From positions 3,844,001-3,908,000 of the forward strand of contig CAVNZM010000016.1 in NCBI GenBank assembly GCA_963693365.1: 64,000 nucleotides of DNA. The letters are read 5' to 3'. This DNA is from Amoebidium appalachense. Taxonomy: Eukaryota > Ichthyosporea. Made by a program: the position numbers and the translations under genes. How positions within the stretch are numbered: position 1 is the first letter of the stretch; every line of letters starts with the position of its first letter. Shown here piece after piece: positions 53,521 to 64,000 of the stretch. Below the pieces are notes generated by a model that was not told where the DNA came from, did not search any database, and saw nothing but the letters and a program-made list of their open reading frames with translations.

Positions 53521-54292
53521 AGGCAATATAGTGAAATTGTCTGCAGGGCTGGCCACGACTTCGTTGGCAAGCCGGCAGAGGAGGGGTTCGGGAGTCTCGA
53601 GGCGCGACGCGGAAGGGGAAGAGGGGGCCCCCGGGGGGGGGGGGGGAGGGGGGGAGGGGGGGATTGATCATGAGAAGAATGGAGGCTTTTCAAGTTGAGT
53701 ACACGTGTCAATTAGGAAGTGGGGAGGGGGGTCTTGGAGGGGAAGAGGTGAAGAAGGGAGGCTATAAGTTAATAATTAGGTGCACTTGCAATTGCCTACA
53801 AATGCCTATAAAGGAAGGAGGTAGATCTAGAGGGGAACTTTAGCTGGGGGGGGGGGGGGGGGGGGGGAGGGGAGGGGGGGGGTAAAGGGGGGTGGGGGGG
53901 GGTTGAAGAAGGGTGGGTTTTCAAGTTAATAGGTGTACGTGTCCATAACAGAAGGGGGTCCCGGGAGGGCCGCGGGGGAGGAAGGAAGGGGGGGGGGGGG
54001 GGGGGGGGGGGATTAGGGGAGAGAGAGAGGGGGGGGGGGGGGGGGGGGGGGTCTACGTAGTTCAATGTGAGTGAATACCGTGTGTTGCAATTCTTGTTGC
54101 AGTTGGAGAGAAGGGAGGGCGAAAGGAAGGTGGAGAAAGTGAAAGATTGATAGATACAAAGCCCTAAGTAGCATGTTTCCTTAGTTCTGTTTGTCACACT
54201 TTAGAAACCAGCTCTATGGTTTATCTAACATGTACTGACTGGCAGTGGTTGATTTGTTTCAACAGTGTAATACAAAATCGAAAAAATATGTT

Positions 54293-54432
54293 TAAGGACC
54301 AGTACATTTTCGCGCGATCGCACGTTAGCCAAACATAGAGATTTAGAAGGGAAGTTTTGGCGCGCAAATAAAAGGTTTTACAGAATTTTTAAAAAAGCCG
54401 GAATATTATAAAACAAAAAAAAAGTAGGAATA
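54293..54432 (+). repeat. Dispersed repeat D, copy 2
   Basis: Same ordered blocks as 20196-20320: TTTCGCGCGATCGCACG, TTAGCCAAACAT, GGGAAGTTTTGGCGCGC and AAAGTAGGAATAT. Confidence 0.75.
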
Positions 54433-55302
54433 TGGACGGGTCGGCCTATAACTAGGTGGTGGTGGCGGTGTATGGGTGAGAGGATGTGTGTGTACGTGTG
54501 TGTGTGTGTGTGTGTGTGTGTGGTGGTGGTGGTGGTGGTGGTGGGGGGGGGGGGGGGGGGGGGGGGGGGAGGGGGGGGGAGGGGGGGGGGGGGAGGTGGG
54601 ACGGGGAGGCCTCGAGGGGTCTGGTGAAGGTGCAAGGTGTATATGCATATATGGCACGTCAAGTTGCTTACCGAATAGGCAGGAGTGTGTGGTTGCAGTG
54701 TCTGGGGCGAACTTGTAGTCGACGCAAAACGAAAGCATGCGTGTCTTTGAGACGGACTTTAACCACTAAGAACATTATGAGGCGACTCGAGTGAAGCTCG
54801 CAATTAAAGTAAAACGAAGCATATGCACAGGCCACGTTTGCATACCCAGACGAAATTTTTGAGTCACGTGCAAGTTGTATAACCTACAGTACATACGGAT
54901 TTATTACGGGCGGTAACAGCGCAATGCCACTAATGAATTTTCCGTTTTTTCTTGTGTTAGGATTTTACGGTAAATAGCTAAGTGCAGGCGGCCTGGAAAC
55001 TCAGTTGCCATGAGAGAAATTAGAATGGAATGTGATCATAAATATTTTACGTGTGAGTTCTGCTAATTACTAAAGAGAAACCTTTATACACAATGTGTTT
55101 AGTTTGAATTAAGAATAAGGAGTTTCAACATACAGCTTGTTTTTTCTCTAAAACGCTCTTGTAATCGACCGATAAATTGTAGTGTATAAGCCTATCATGC
55201 CTGCTCTTGTTGGCAATCAGAAACAAGGCAATGTTTAAAAAAAGGGAAAGCAGACCCAGTGCCAATCCGATGACATCTTAATCCCCATATCACAATCCAG
55301 GA

Positions 55303-56405
55303 TTAGTGCTTCTCAGGCAGGGGCCAAACGTAGGTGCGATCGATCTTATCGAGCGATGGCAGGCCGCTGAGAGACATAGCCACCTCCAGCTCCCTCTTGA
55401 TCATTGCAAAGCACTGCGTCACACCCTCCGGCCCGTAGGCGGCGGCGGCATAGAGGATGGGGCGACCAATAAGAACGGCCTTGGCTCCGAGAGCAAGTGC
55501 CTGTGAGAGAGAAAGGGGGGGCGTTAGAATTTGTTACGGAGTACAAATGTTGAGAGGGGAGGGGGGTGGGAGGAGAATGGCCGGGGGGGGGGGGGGGGGC
55601 ACACGGACGGACACGGCAACAAGGAGGACAAGAAAAGAGCAGCTGCTTTTGTATGTGTACACTTCTGTATGCCTCTAGAGAGAGGGGGGAGAGGGGGAGG
55701 GGGGGGGGGGGGGGGGAGGTAAGGGGTTCTAAAATGCAGGGAAATAAGATGGAATATCTCGTAAATGTCTCTTATCTCATGAAACATTTAAAAACAGCAT
55801 GTCTCGAAACTTAATAAAAGTGATATATCTCGCACACTTTTATATCTCGTTAGTATATCTCACCTTGAGGATATCTGTGCCGCGGCGCACACCGCCATCC
55901 ACAAAGACCTCGCAGTTCTTGCCGCTCTTGCGCACTACCTCCACAACCTCGGGAAGAATATCCAGGGCAGCACGGCTGCAGGAGAGGAGTGGGGGTTAAT
56001 GCTCAATTTTCAAGTGATGGCGGGAGGTTATAAGGGGTTTCTTTTAGACTTTCGGGCCGGGTCGGGTCTGAGGGGATTCTAGCTATATGATTGGCGTGCT
56101 GCGCATCAGTTGCGCACCATCGTTTGGCCGGCAGCAAGATACAGATGCACCATAATGCAACAAAAAAGAAAAAGAAACGGAGAAAAAAAGAAATACAGAA
56201 TGAAATAATAATAATAAAGCGTTAGGAAGAAGATTGCAGTTTATATCATGATTTAAATGCTGAACAAATGGCCTGACCCGGATGTGCTGGAATGGGGACA
56301 ATTAATCGGCCTAAAAGAAACCCCCTTTAATGCTTGAATTCCAAATAAAAGTATTAAGGGGGGGGGGGGGGGTTTCCTTTTATCAAAGGCAAAGAAAGGT
56401 GCACG

Positions 56406-56446
<41 letters not shown>

Positions 56447-58881
56447 GGGGTGGGGTGGGGGGGGGGAGGAGGGGGGCAAGTGGATGTGTGCTTTTGTGCT
56501 GCGCGGGGGTAGGGGAGGAGGGGGAGGAGGGGGAGTAGGAAAGAAGGGCAAGGGGACAGAGAGAGAGGGAAGGAGAAAGAGGAGGAGAAAGAGAGAGAGA
56601 GTGAGGGAGGAAGAGAAAGAGAGAGAGAGACAAAAAGAGAAACAAAAAAGAGAAACACACCTGCCATCAAGCTGCCTGCCACCATGGTTCGACACAACGA
56701 TACCCTCCAGCCCCTTATCCACAGCAATCTGTGCATCCTCAGCCGTCTGAATGCCCTTGATCACAAGAGGGAGAGAAGTGATGGAGCGGAGCCAAGCAAT
56801 ATCGTCCCAATCAAGAGAAGGGTCGATAAACTTGGTGAGGTGGGTGGAGAGACCTGCACTCTGCCCCCCGGCCTGGTCTTTTTGAACGTTGACGGGCTTG
56901 GGCGGTTGCGCTTTGTTGCGAAGATCCTGTATGTTTTTTTACGTGTACGTGTGTGTGTGTGTGTGTTTGGTGGTGGTGGTGGTGGTGGTGGTGGTGGTGG
57001 GGGGGGGGGGGGGGAAGAGGGGAAGGGGGTGGTTTTAATGGGAGGGAAGGAGAGATGATAAGGAGCGAAGGGTGGGGGGGAGGTGGGTAAGGGGGGGGGG
57101 GGGGGGGGGGAAGGCAAAAGGTGGGTTAGTGATGGTTGTAAACAATAGAGGGGTCAACCCCTTTTCGCACCAAGTGAAGGGGGTGTTAAGGTTGTTTAGA
57201 ATGGATAACGGAAGTAGAGCGAGGCAGGGGTTGTGGGTGGGTGGGTGGCTTTGTGTTCCCACGAGGATGGAAAACACGACGAGCATCGGGGATCCTCAAG
57301 AGAGATGGGGATATGGGGGAGGGGGGGGGGGGAGGGGAGGGGAGCGCTAACCCTGTTACAGCCACAAAGCATCAGGACACGGGGACACGGGCGGAAGAGT
57401 GGGTGGGAGTGAAGAGGGAACGGGAGGGAAGCAGGAGGATAGAGCAGGGTGAACGTTGGGGGGGGGGGGGGGGGGGGGGGGATAGCAAGGGGGAGGGGGT
57501 GGGGTGGGGGGGGGGGGGGGGGGGGAGGTAACTAACCCTCTCGCGACGACCAAGCATGGGGGCGTCCACAGTCACACAGATAGCAGAGTAGCCGGCAGCC
57601 TCAGCACGACGGATCATATCCTCACTCTTCTTGCGATCACCGTTCACGTACAGTTGGAACCAGAGTGTCTGACCCTCAGTCTTGATCGAGATGATTTCTT
57701 CGAGGGTGAGTGAGGAGAAGGAGCTGGCTACTTGAAGAACTCCAGCCTGTGTGTGTGTGGGGGTGGGGGGGGGGGGGGGGGGGGAGGGGGCGGGGGGAGG
57801 GGGGAGGGGGGGAGGGCGGGGGGGGTTTAAATAGGGAGGGAGGGAGCGAGGAGGGGCTGGGAGGGGAAGGAAAGGGGGGGGGTGGAGGGGGGAGGGTTAG
57901 TTAAGGCTAAAGATCCTCCTATTGTGGCGGGGTCAGGGGGGAAAGGGCCAGGGGGGGGGGGGGGGTACCAAAAAGGTAAAAATATGTTGTCGCTTTCTTG
58001 GGATGGAGGGAGGGGGGGGGGGGGGGGGAAGGGGGGAAGGTAAGAGAGAGAGAGAAGCTTCCGAGAGACTAGACAGGATTGAATGGAGAAGGCAGTTAAA
58101 GGGAGGGAGGAGCTGGCAGATGGACTGAGGGGAAGGGAGAGGCGTCGACCGCTGGGGAGAAAGGGAGGCGAGGGAGTGGGGGGGAGCCCCGAGAGTTTGA
58201 GTGAGGGGGATAGAGAGAAGAGAAAGGGGCGGAGCGGAAGGGGGTGGGAAGGCAGGGGCGCCAGGGGGGAGGGGAGGAAGGGAGGGAGGAGGAGGCAGAA
58301 CCCCGGGGGGAGGGAGGTAGGCATGAAATACCTTTCCAGCAGGGCCCACGGTCACGTGCTCGCCATCCTTATGCAGCAACTTCCCGAGGGCAGCGGGGGC
58401 CACCATGATAGGCATGCTGTACTTGTGGCCCAAGATGGTGCACGATGTGTCCACCTTGTCAACGTCGACCATCACGTGGGGGCGGAGGTAGTAGCGAAGA
58501 AACGCCTTTGCGTTGTCGTCAAGCGTGCTCTCATCTTCTGCTCCCGTTGTGATGTAATCGTAGGCGATGGGGTCCAGTTTCGCCTTGGCGACGGTTTGGA
58601 ACTCGTGCAGATTGACGATCTTGTGCATGGGCGTGAACTGACTCAGGCGGCCATCCAAAAGGAATTCAATCTTGGCTTCGGCGAGCTTGTCCTTTTCGAG
58701 CTCATCCTTGGGCTTGACCTGTGGTATAAAGAAAGGTTTGAAGGTTACAGGTGAGCTTGGGTTAAGTTGTGGGAGAGAAGGGGGGGGGGGTTTTGAATGC
58801 GTCAAAAAGTACGAAGTACACAAGAACAAACGGATAACACGATGCAGAATGCAAGCCATACATAAAGAGTATGCATAAGAA

Positions 58882-58927
<46 letters not shown>

Positions 58928-59812
58928 AAGGGGGGCGAGTGCAAGGATAAGGGGAAGGGTAAGGGTGGAGAGGGGAAGGGGGGCGGAGTGTGACGAGTAC
59001 GCTTGAATAATGAGGTAGGATGTGCGGAAAGAGTTCGCCTTTAGTTGCAGGGCCGAAGATGAAGAACTGGTAAGGAATGGGGTGAGGAGAAAGGGGGGGG
59101 GGGGGGGGGGGGGGGAGGTTGTTTTATGCGGAGAGCAGGGGTTGGGGAAAAAAGCGGAGGGGGGCAGGACGAGGAGACAAAACGAAGGTGTAGAGTAAAG
59201 AAAAGGCTAAATTCCTCCACGGCTCGCGTCATCCAGCAAACCGATCTAAACATGACAAACAGGGATACTTGCCTCGTTGCCGTCCACGAAGACATGGTAG
59301 GTGATGGGCACGTTGGCCTGCAAGGCGGCCAACCGCTTGATGTCGTCAACGAGCTCGATGGGGTAGTCGGCTCGGAGGTTGAGGCTCGTGTCTACGCCGT
59401 TGACGAGAACCCAGACGCGCTGGCCGGAAGTTCTGCGTGTGTTTTGTGAATGGGTTAGAACCACCAAGAGAGAAGAATAAACGGTAACACTGTGTTCGAG
59501 GGGTCATTGCAATTGGTTGGCATGGAAAAGAGAAAAGCAAAACAAGGAAAGAAGGCAGGGATATAAGGAGTGAATGCAAGACGGGTGGCTAGAGGATACG
59601 GGTCATGGTGAGAGGAGGAAGAGGGAGGAAGGGAGGGAAGCAGGGAGGGAGGGAAGATGTTATACTGACTTGAAACGGGGGCGGGGAGGGGGGGGGGGGG
59701 GGGGGGAGGGGGGGAGGGAGAGAGGGGTTGAGGAGGTAGATGAGATAGCAGTCCAGTGACGATTCTAGAGTGGAGGAAGGAGGGAATCCGAAACTCACGT
59801 TGAGGCAGGCAT
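55303..59812 (-). CDS. FMN-dependent 2-hydroxy-acid dehydrogenase (L-lactate type)
   Basis: Seven exons join in phase: 59812-59799, 59432-59273, 58718-58332, 57746-57537, 56926-56661, 55975-55864 and 55500-55303, giving 448 residues with a stop at 55303-55305. From about residue 75 it is a complete glycolate-oxidase/cytochrome-b2 family barrel: [14 protein letters not shown] (Tyr113), [17 protein letters not shown] (Tyr220), [16 protein letters not shown] (Asp248, Arg254), [13 protein letters not shown] (Lys314), [12 protein letters not shown] (His338, Arg341) and [20 protein letters not shown] (FMN phosphate site). These enzymes oxidise 2-hydroxy acids to 2-oxo acids through FMN. The [12 protein letters not shown] segment is closest to fungal cytochrome b2, which suggests L-lactate, but no haem-binding cytochrome b5 domain is present; residues 6-70 are an unrelated short segment. 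Intron 2 has a GC donor. No mitochondrial presequence is evident. The gene is intact. Confidence 0.9.
58794..58880 (+). repeat. Dispersed repeat B, intronic copy
   Basis: AAAAGTACGAAGTACACAAG and CATACATAAAGAGTATGC match the copies at 40.8 and 43.3 kb. The terminal CCATCCTCAGG is missing and a G tract follows. It lies in intron 2 of the dehydrogenase gene. Confidence 0.8.
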
Positions 59813-60018
59813 TATGCTGTGAGTCTCTCGACAAACGTGACGAGGCGGAAGGGAAAAAGGAAAATGACCAAAGAGAGCTGTTACGATTCGTTGTGCTTTG
59901 ACCTGTTGGTTTTTGTTTTTTTGTAGTGACTGGCCGCCAGCTCTGGCCGCCCTTTATTCCCACCAGGTTGGACCAACCAGTTTTTCGGGCAAAAATGAAT
60001 TGTTCCAGGCACCGTTTG

Positions 60019-60037
60019 GATTGGTTGTCCAATCAAT
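60019..60037. promoter_or_regulatory. Inverted CCAAT pair upstream of the dehydrogenase
   Basis: GATTGGTTGTCCAATCAA contains two CCAAT motifs in opposite orientation, about 210-225 bases upstream of the start codon at 59812. No TATA box was seen for this gene. Confidence 0.4.
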
Positions 60038-61502
60038 TTATGAGCTTTTTATGCCATATTTGGTAAGTAAGTGGTACAATCTAAACTGATTGAATGAGAC
60101 GGCACCTTAAATCACGTCTAGCTAAAACGTGCGGGCGAAGCGGCTCGAATCTCAGATCTGACGGTCAGGACTCAGGAGTCAGGACCAGGAGGGGGCCAGG
60201 TGAACCTCAGGCTCCAGAGCAGATGAAGTCTGATCCAGATTAAATATGTTTATTGTACGTTGTTTGTACGCGCCAATAATATAAGAATGTAACTCATTTC
60301 TTTTCTGTGTGTGACACTGTGTGTTTGTGTAACAGCTGATAGCCGCCCACAGCGACGCCGCACAAAAAACCTCCTATACCGTGGCTTTAGTTTGTGATAT
60401 CACAATTTCATTTATAGGCTATCTGTAAAATATACAAATGAGATGGGTTATCTTCTCAAGAAAAAATCTGGTAACAAACAGAAATTTCGAACTGTATGCC
60501 TAGTATAAAACCTACTTTTAAAGTTTGTAATTGACTAGGCGGTTTATGTGCACCTTTATATACTCCAACAAGGGATCTTCCGCACTGCGTTTTTACAGCG
60601 TTGGACTGTTAACGTTGGACCTGATCACATTTTTTTGTAGATGGTCTGGATAACCTTTGACTTGACTTTGCACCACCTCTATATTTTCGGCGCGCGGCGC
60701 GTTGCAGTCCTGTTACTTGCGCCTTACTACATACACGTAAAAAGAATAGAATGTAGGTTAATTATGTTCAACGAGAGATTCTTTCTCCTCTTCTCTCATG
60801 TCATCATAGTGCAAACTCTCCTTTTAGCATGATGATCATGACCACCCAGTTTCACGGTGACGTCGACGTCTCAGACCAGCTGGAAGAAGAGATGGAGTAT
60901 AGGGTGATTTGGCGCCATTTTCCCGCCAGAAGAACATGCTAGACGGTGCGAGTGTCTTCTCGCCCCACCCAGCCAGGCGCCATAACTTTCGTGCACAAGG
61001 AGTTGTCAAGGACAAAGAAGACGGTGGGGGGATGACATAAGTTTTGTCCTGGTGCTTCGGTACACGGTGCCTGTGTGGCGCATATTTATTAGAAGAACCG
61101 TGAACAGGCTTAATACAAACACTAACCATTCTGTAACGTCGACCCCCCTCCCGCTTCCCCCTCCCCCCCCCCCCGCGCCCCATCCCCTCTCCCCTTCTCC
61201 TCCGTGACCCCCCTTCCATACCTGTCTCTCCTGCCCTTACACCCCCCCCCCCCCGGCTCATCCCCCCCATCCCTCCTCCCCTCCTCCCGAGGGGGGAGAG
61301 GGGGGGCGAGGAGTTGGCTGCACTGATAGGCGGAGAGGGGGTAGGGGGGGAGGGGGGGGGGGACTCGAGGGGGGGCAGGGGGGAAGGGGAAAAAATGGGG
61401 GAGGGGAGCCTCAGGGGGGGGAGGGGGGAGACGATCATGGAGAACAGGTGTAAAATTTGTTTCTGTAGCTTTCTTACCGAGGGCAGTACTGCCCTCCCTC
61501 CC

Positions 61503-61534
<32 letters not shown>

Positions 61535-62293
61535 TTACCTCCTCCGATCTCCTCCCCCCACCACCACCATCACCACCGCTCCCTCCTCCCCCGGGCGGCA
61601 GCAACAGTTACTGACACATATGCATGTCCGCGTTCCAATCACTCACTTACACTCACTCACACTCATACGTTGACCACACCATTACCCTCAGATGCTTTTC
61701 TTTCAAAGAGCTTCTTCTGGATAAGAAATTTAAGAAAAGAGATTAAGAGCTTTAAGAATACGGAAAAAAACATGAACACACACACACAAACACACAAACA
61801 CAACACACACACACACCCCCCCACACACAAACACACAACACATGCACACACACGCACACACACATATACACACACGCACACACACACACACGCACACGCA
61901 CGCGCACACACGCGTGCGCACACACACACACATGCTCATTTTTACACACACGTTGGCACACCAAAGGTTCACAAACACGGCATGTATACACAACACACAG
62001 GTACCTACACTGTCATACACCACCCCTTACAGTGCATATCGCCAGGGCTAACAAACACTTCCATTGCCATGCATACCCCCCCCCCCCCCCCCTCCCTCTC
62101 TCTCTCTCCCCCCCCCTCCCCCCCCACTCTCCCCCTATTCCTCATCCATATATTATTGCATGGCTCCCCTGCCGGCCTGCATGAGGCTACCTGTCCTCCT
62201 GCCTGCCTGCCTTCACCATTACTCAAAAGCCTTCCTATTCCGAGATCTGCTTGCAGACCTACCCACGATCACCCTTCTCCAATCAGGGGCTTC

Positions 62294-62327
<34 letters not shown>

Positions 62328-63112
62328 CCCCCCTCCCCCCCCTCCCCCACCTCCCCACCCCCCAACTCTGTCCCCCGGGCCCACCCCGCACCCATCCACC
62401 CACCCTCCCACCCACCCCTTCATCACCACGTGACAACCTTGGCAACCCATCCCAGCATACTCGCTTCCTACCATGTGAATTTTAACTGGAGCCTCTAGTA
62501 AGTAGGTAATTACTGCCACAGCCTTACTCTCGGACAGCCGGCGCTCTCCCGACTTAAGCTTCTAGTCTTAAAGCAACCAAAGACCAGAGGCTACTTCTAT
62601 GGACCGTGATTCCCCCCCCTCGCTCTTCCCTACTTCCCCATGTCTGTCATCTCTTCTAAACAACAACAGCAAACCCAAAAGTACAAAGTTCCGTGGATCA
62701 CCCAAAACAAGATGGTGCCAACTTGCCCTTTGGCCCCCGGCAGCATCATGGCAACACCCGCGAGCGAGATCTCGCCCTAGATATCCAGGTCCCATATTTG
62801 TAGCAATGTGAGAGTAGTGGGAATAAAAAAATGGTTTGCACGGGCCGGGCAATGAGCGAGTTCGGTGTGGGTGGTTTGGGGCTACAATAGGACTGGGGAG
62901 GGGAGGGGGTGGGGCGGAGGGGGGAGGGGGGTGGGGCATCTAGTTCAGCAACGGGCAGAGAAGAAGACCAATCTATTGGAGTGTGATGGCGGCGACACAA
63001 ACAGAAGACAAAAGGTAGTGGTTGAGGGAGGGTCAAGGAAGAGCGAAGAGCATAAGAGTAAACTTCTATACTTTTATTGTTACCCGCCGGGGGCCGTGGG
63101 AGTTGTGGGGGG

Positions 63113-63113
<1 letters not shown>

Positions 63114-63195
<82 letters not shown>
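63114..63195. repeat. 82-base poly(G) run
   Basis: Uninterrupted G, the longest homopolymer in the window. Confidence 0.97.
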
Positions 63196-63196
<1 letters not shown>

Positions 63197-64000
63197 AGGG
63201 GGGGGGGAGGGAGGGGGGGAGAGGGGGGCATATATGTATACGTAGTGCAGTAAGGGGCACGGGAGAAGACCAACATATCACTAGGTATCAATATACACAG
63301 AAATTCCGAAGTGTAAGGGGGAGGACCGGAAAGGGGCAGAAGGGCCTAAGAGTAGCTTTACATGAAACCTAAAACAGTAGCAGGAATCCGAGCGACCGGG
63401 AAAAGGGGATAGCAGTAGTCACCTAAACCATCAGTCGACTGTTGGTAGTACCGTTTTTTGTCAAGTTGTGTGTGTGCGGGCCTTCCTTTACACTGGTCAG
63501 GGGGAGTCGTATGTACGAGGGCATCTCGAACATATTTACAAAAGCTATCACGTAATCTTTTGCAAGTCATACTCACAAGAGCTATTACATGATCACTTGA
63601 CTTGGTGACTCCGAAGCAGTGTCGTGTGTGAGTGTGGTGTGTGGTGGGTGGTGGGTGTATAACTGAACGACACGACGGTGTGCGCGGGTCTGCTTGATAG
63701 TCCTTTCCCTCTCTTTATGCACTGCATTGGCTAGAGCTATAGTTACACGAATCTCCTGCAGACTTAGGAAAACACAGCTACAACATGAGCTATCTACAAC
63801 TTCTACACACCAGGTGCACAACTACTGTTTTTCGAAACTTCCATACAAGTTTATTCATCACTCCTGTTACGCACAACTGCAAAACATGCGAAAAAGCAAA
63901 TGATAAACATAATTGTCTTACAAGGGGAACGTCTAACATATTCCTAATGCCTTTGCCCTCCGCACCCACTCCTGCGGCTGTCTCTCTGCCTTACATTCTT

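Larger units (their letters stand above)
51963..55302. other. Spacer between EIF1AD and the FMN dehydrogenase
   Basis: It holds poly(G) (52099-52131, 53474-53518, 53847-53866, 54542-54569), poly(C) (52640-52672), repeat B (52775), repeat D (54293) and a 36-bp direct repeat near 52.4-52.5 kb. I see no supported gene. The stretch from 54795 to 55302 is AT-richer and featureless. Confidence 0.5.
59813..64000. other. Downstream spacer without a convincing gene
   Basis: 59813-60840 is AT-balanced and holds the upstream region of the dehydrogenase gene. 61140-61600 and 62080-62420 carry C- and G-rich tracts, and 61770-61935 carries imperfect (CA)n. An 82-base G run is at 63114-63195. Open frames at 60836-61438 (-) and 62640-62780 (+) have no splice or family support. 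Confidence 0.5.

Noticed and set aside
60836-61438. 200-codon minus-strand frame
   Set aside because: Half of it is G/C-tract translation; the rest has no splice sites, start context or recognisable domain.

Overview
The window is nuclear DNA of an intron-rich, probably flagellated, unicellular eukaryote; the species cannot be named from the sequence. Genes are split by GT-AG introns (a few GC-AG) of about 0.3-2 kb. Introns and spacers are packed with poly(G)/poly(C) runs, (GT)n/(CA)n arrays, minisatellites and short dispersed repeats. Almost all long open frames in these tracts (poly-Pro, poly-Gly, [12 protein letters not shown]) are artefacts. No rRNA, tRNA, CRISPR array or transposase was recognised.

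Layout. 1-2.9 kb: two weak multi-exon candidates on opposite strands. 5.0-7.7 kb (+): an F-box/leucine-rich-repeat gene whose frame is broken several times. 11.8-12.6 kb: a tandem repeat of about 240 bp. 13.0-14.4 kb (-): an intact single-exon ATP-grasp ligase resembling carnosine synthase. 16.5 kb (-): one exon resembling an axonemal dynein intermediate chain (DNAI3/WDR63). 19.4-32.8 kb (-): exons that join in phase into an RTF1-like gene with a Plus3 domain, preceded by an RS/RD-rich segment and Pro-rich exons carrying repeated acidic DDDFGPRK-type motifs. 35.2-46.0 kb (-): a BAH-domain gene whose exons join in phase, including a 35-nt microexon, continuing into a highly charged region and a C2H2-like half finger. 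46.8-46.9 kb (-): first exon of a Cys-rich protein with a TATA box. 47.6-52.0 kb (+): a complete five-exon EIF1AD gene. 55.3-59.8 kb (-): a complete seven-exon FMN-dependent 2-hydroxy-acid (L-lactate-type) dehydrogenase of 448 aa, with a short unusual N-terminal segment in place of a cytochrome b5 domain. 59.8-64 kb: spacer without a convincing gene, including an 82-base G run.

The BAH and Plus3 genes lie next to each other on the same strand. Both suggest chromatin or Pol II elongation functions, and whether they are one or two transcription units is the main open question. Exon joins were made by hand from splice consensus, reading phase and protein similarity. EIF1AD and the FMN dehydrogenase are the most secure split genes, and the N-terminal extent of the RTF1-like gene is the least secure.
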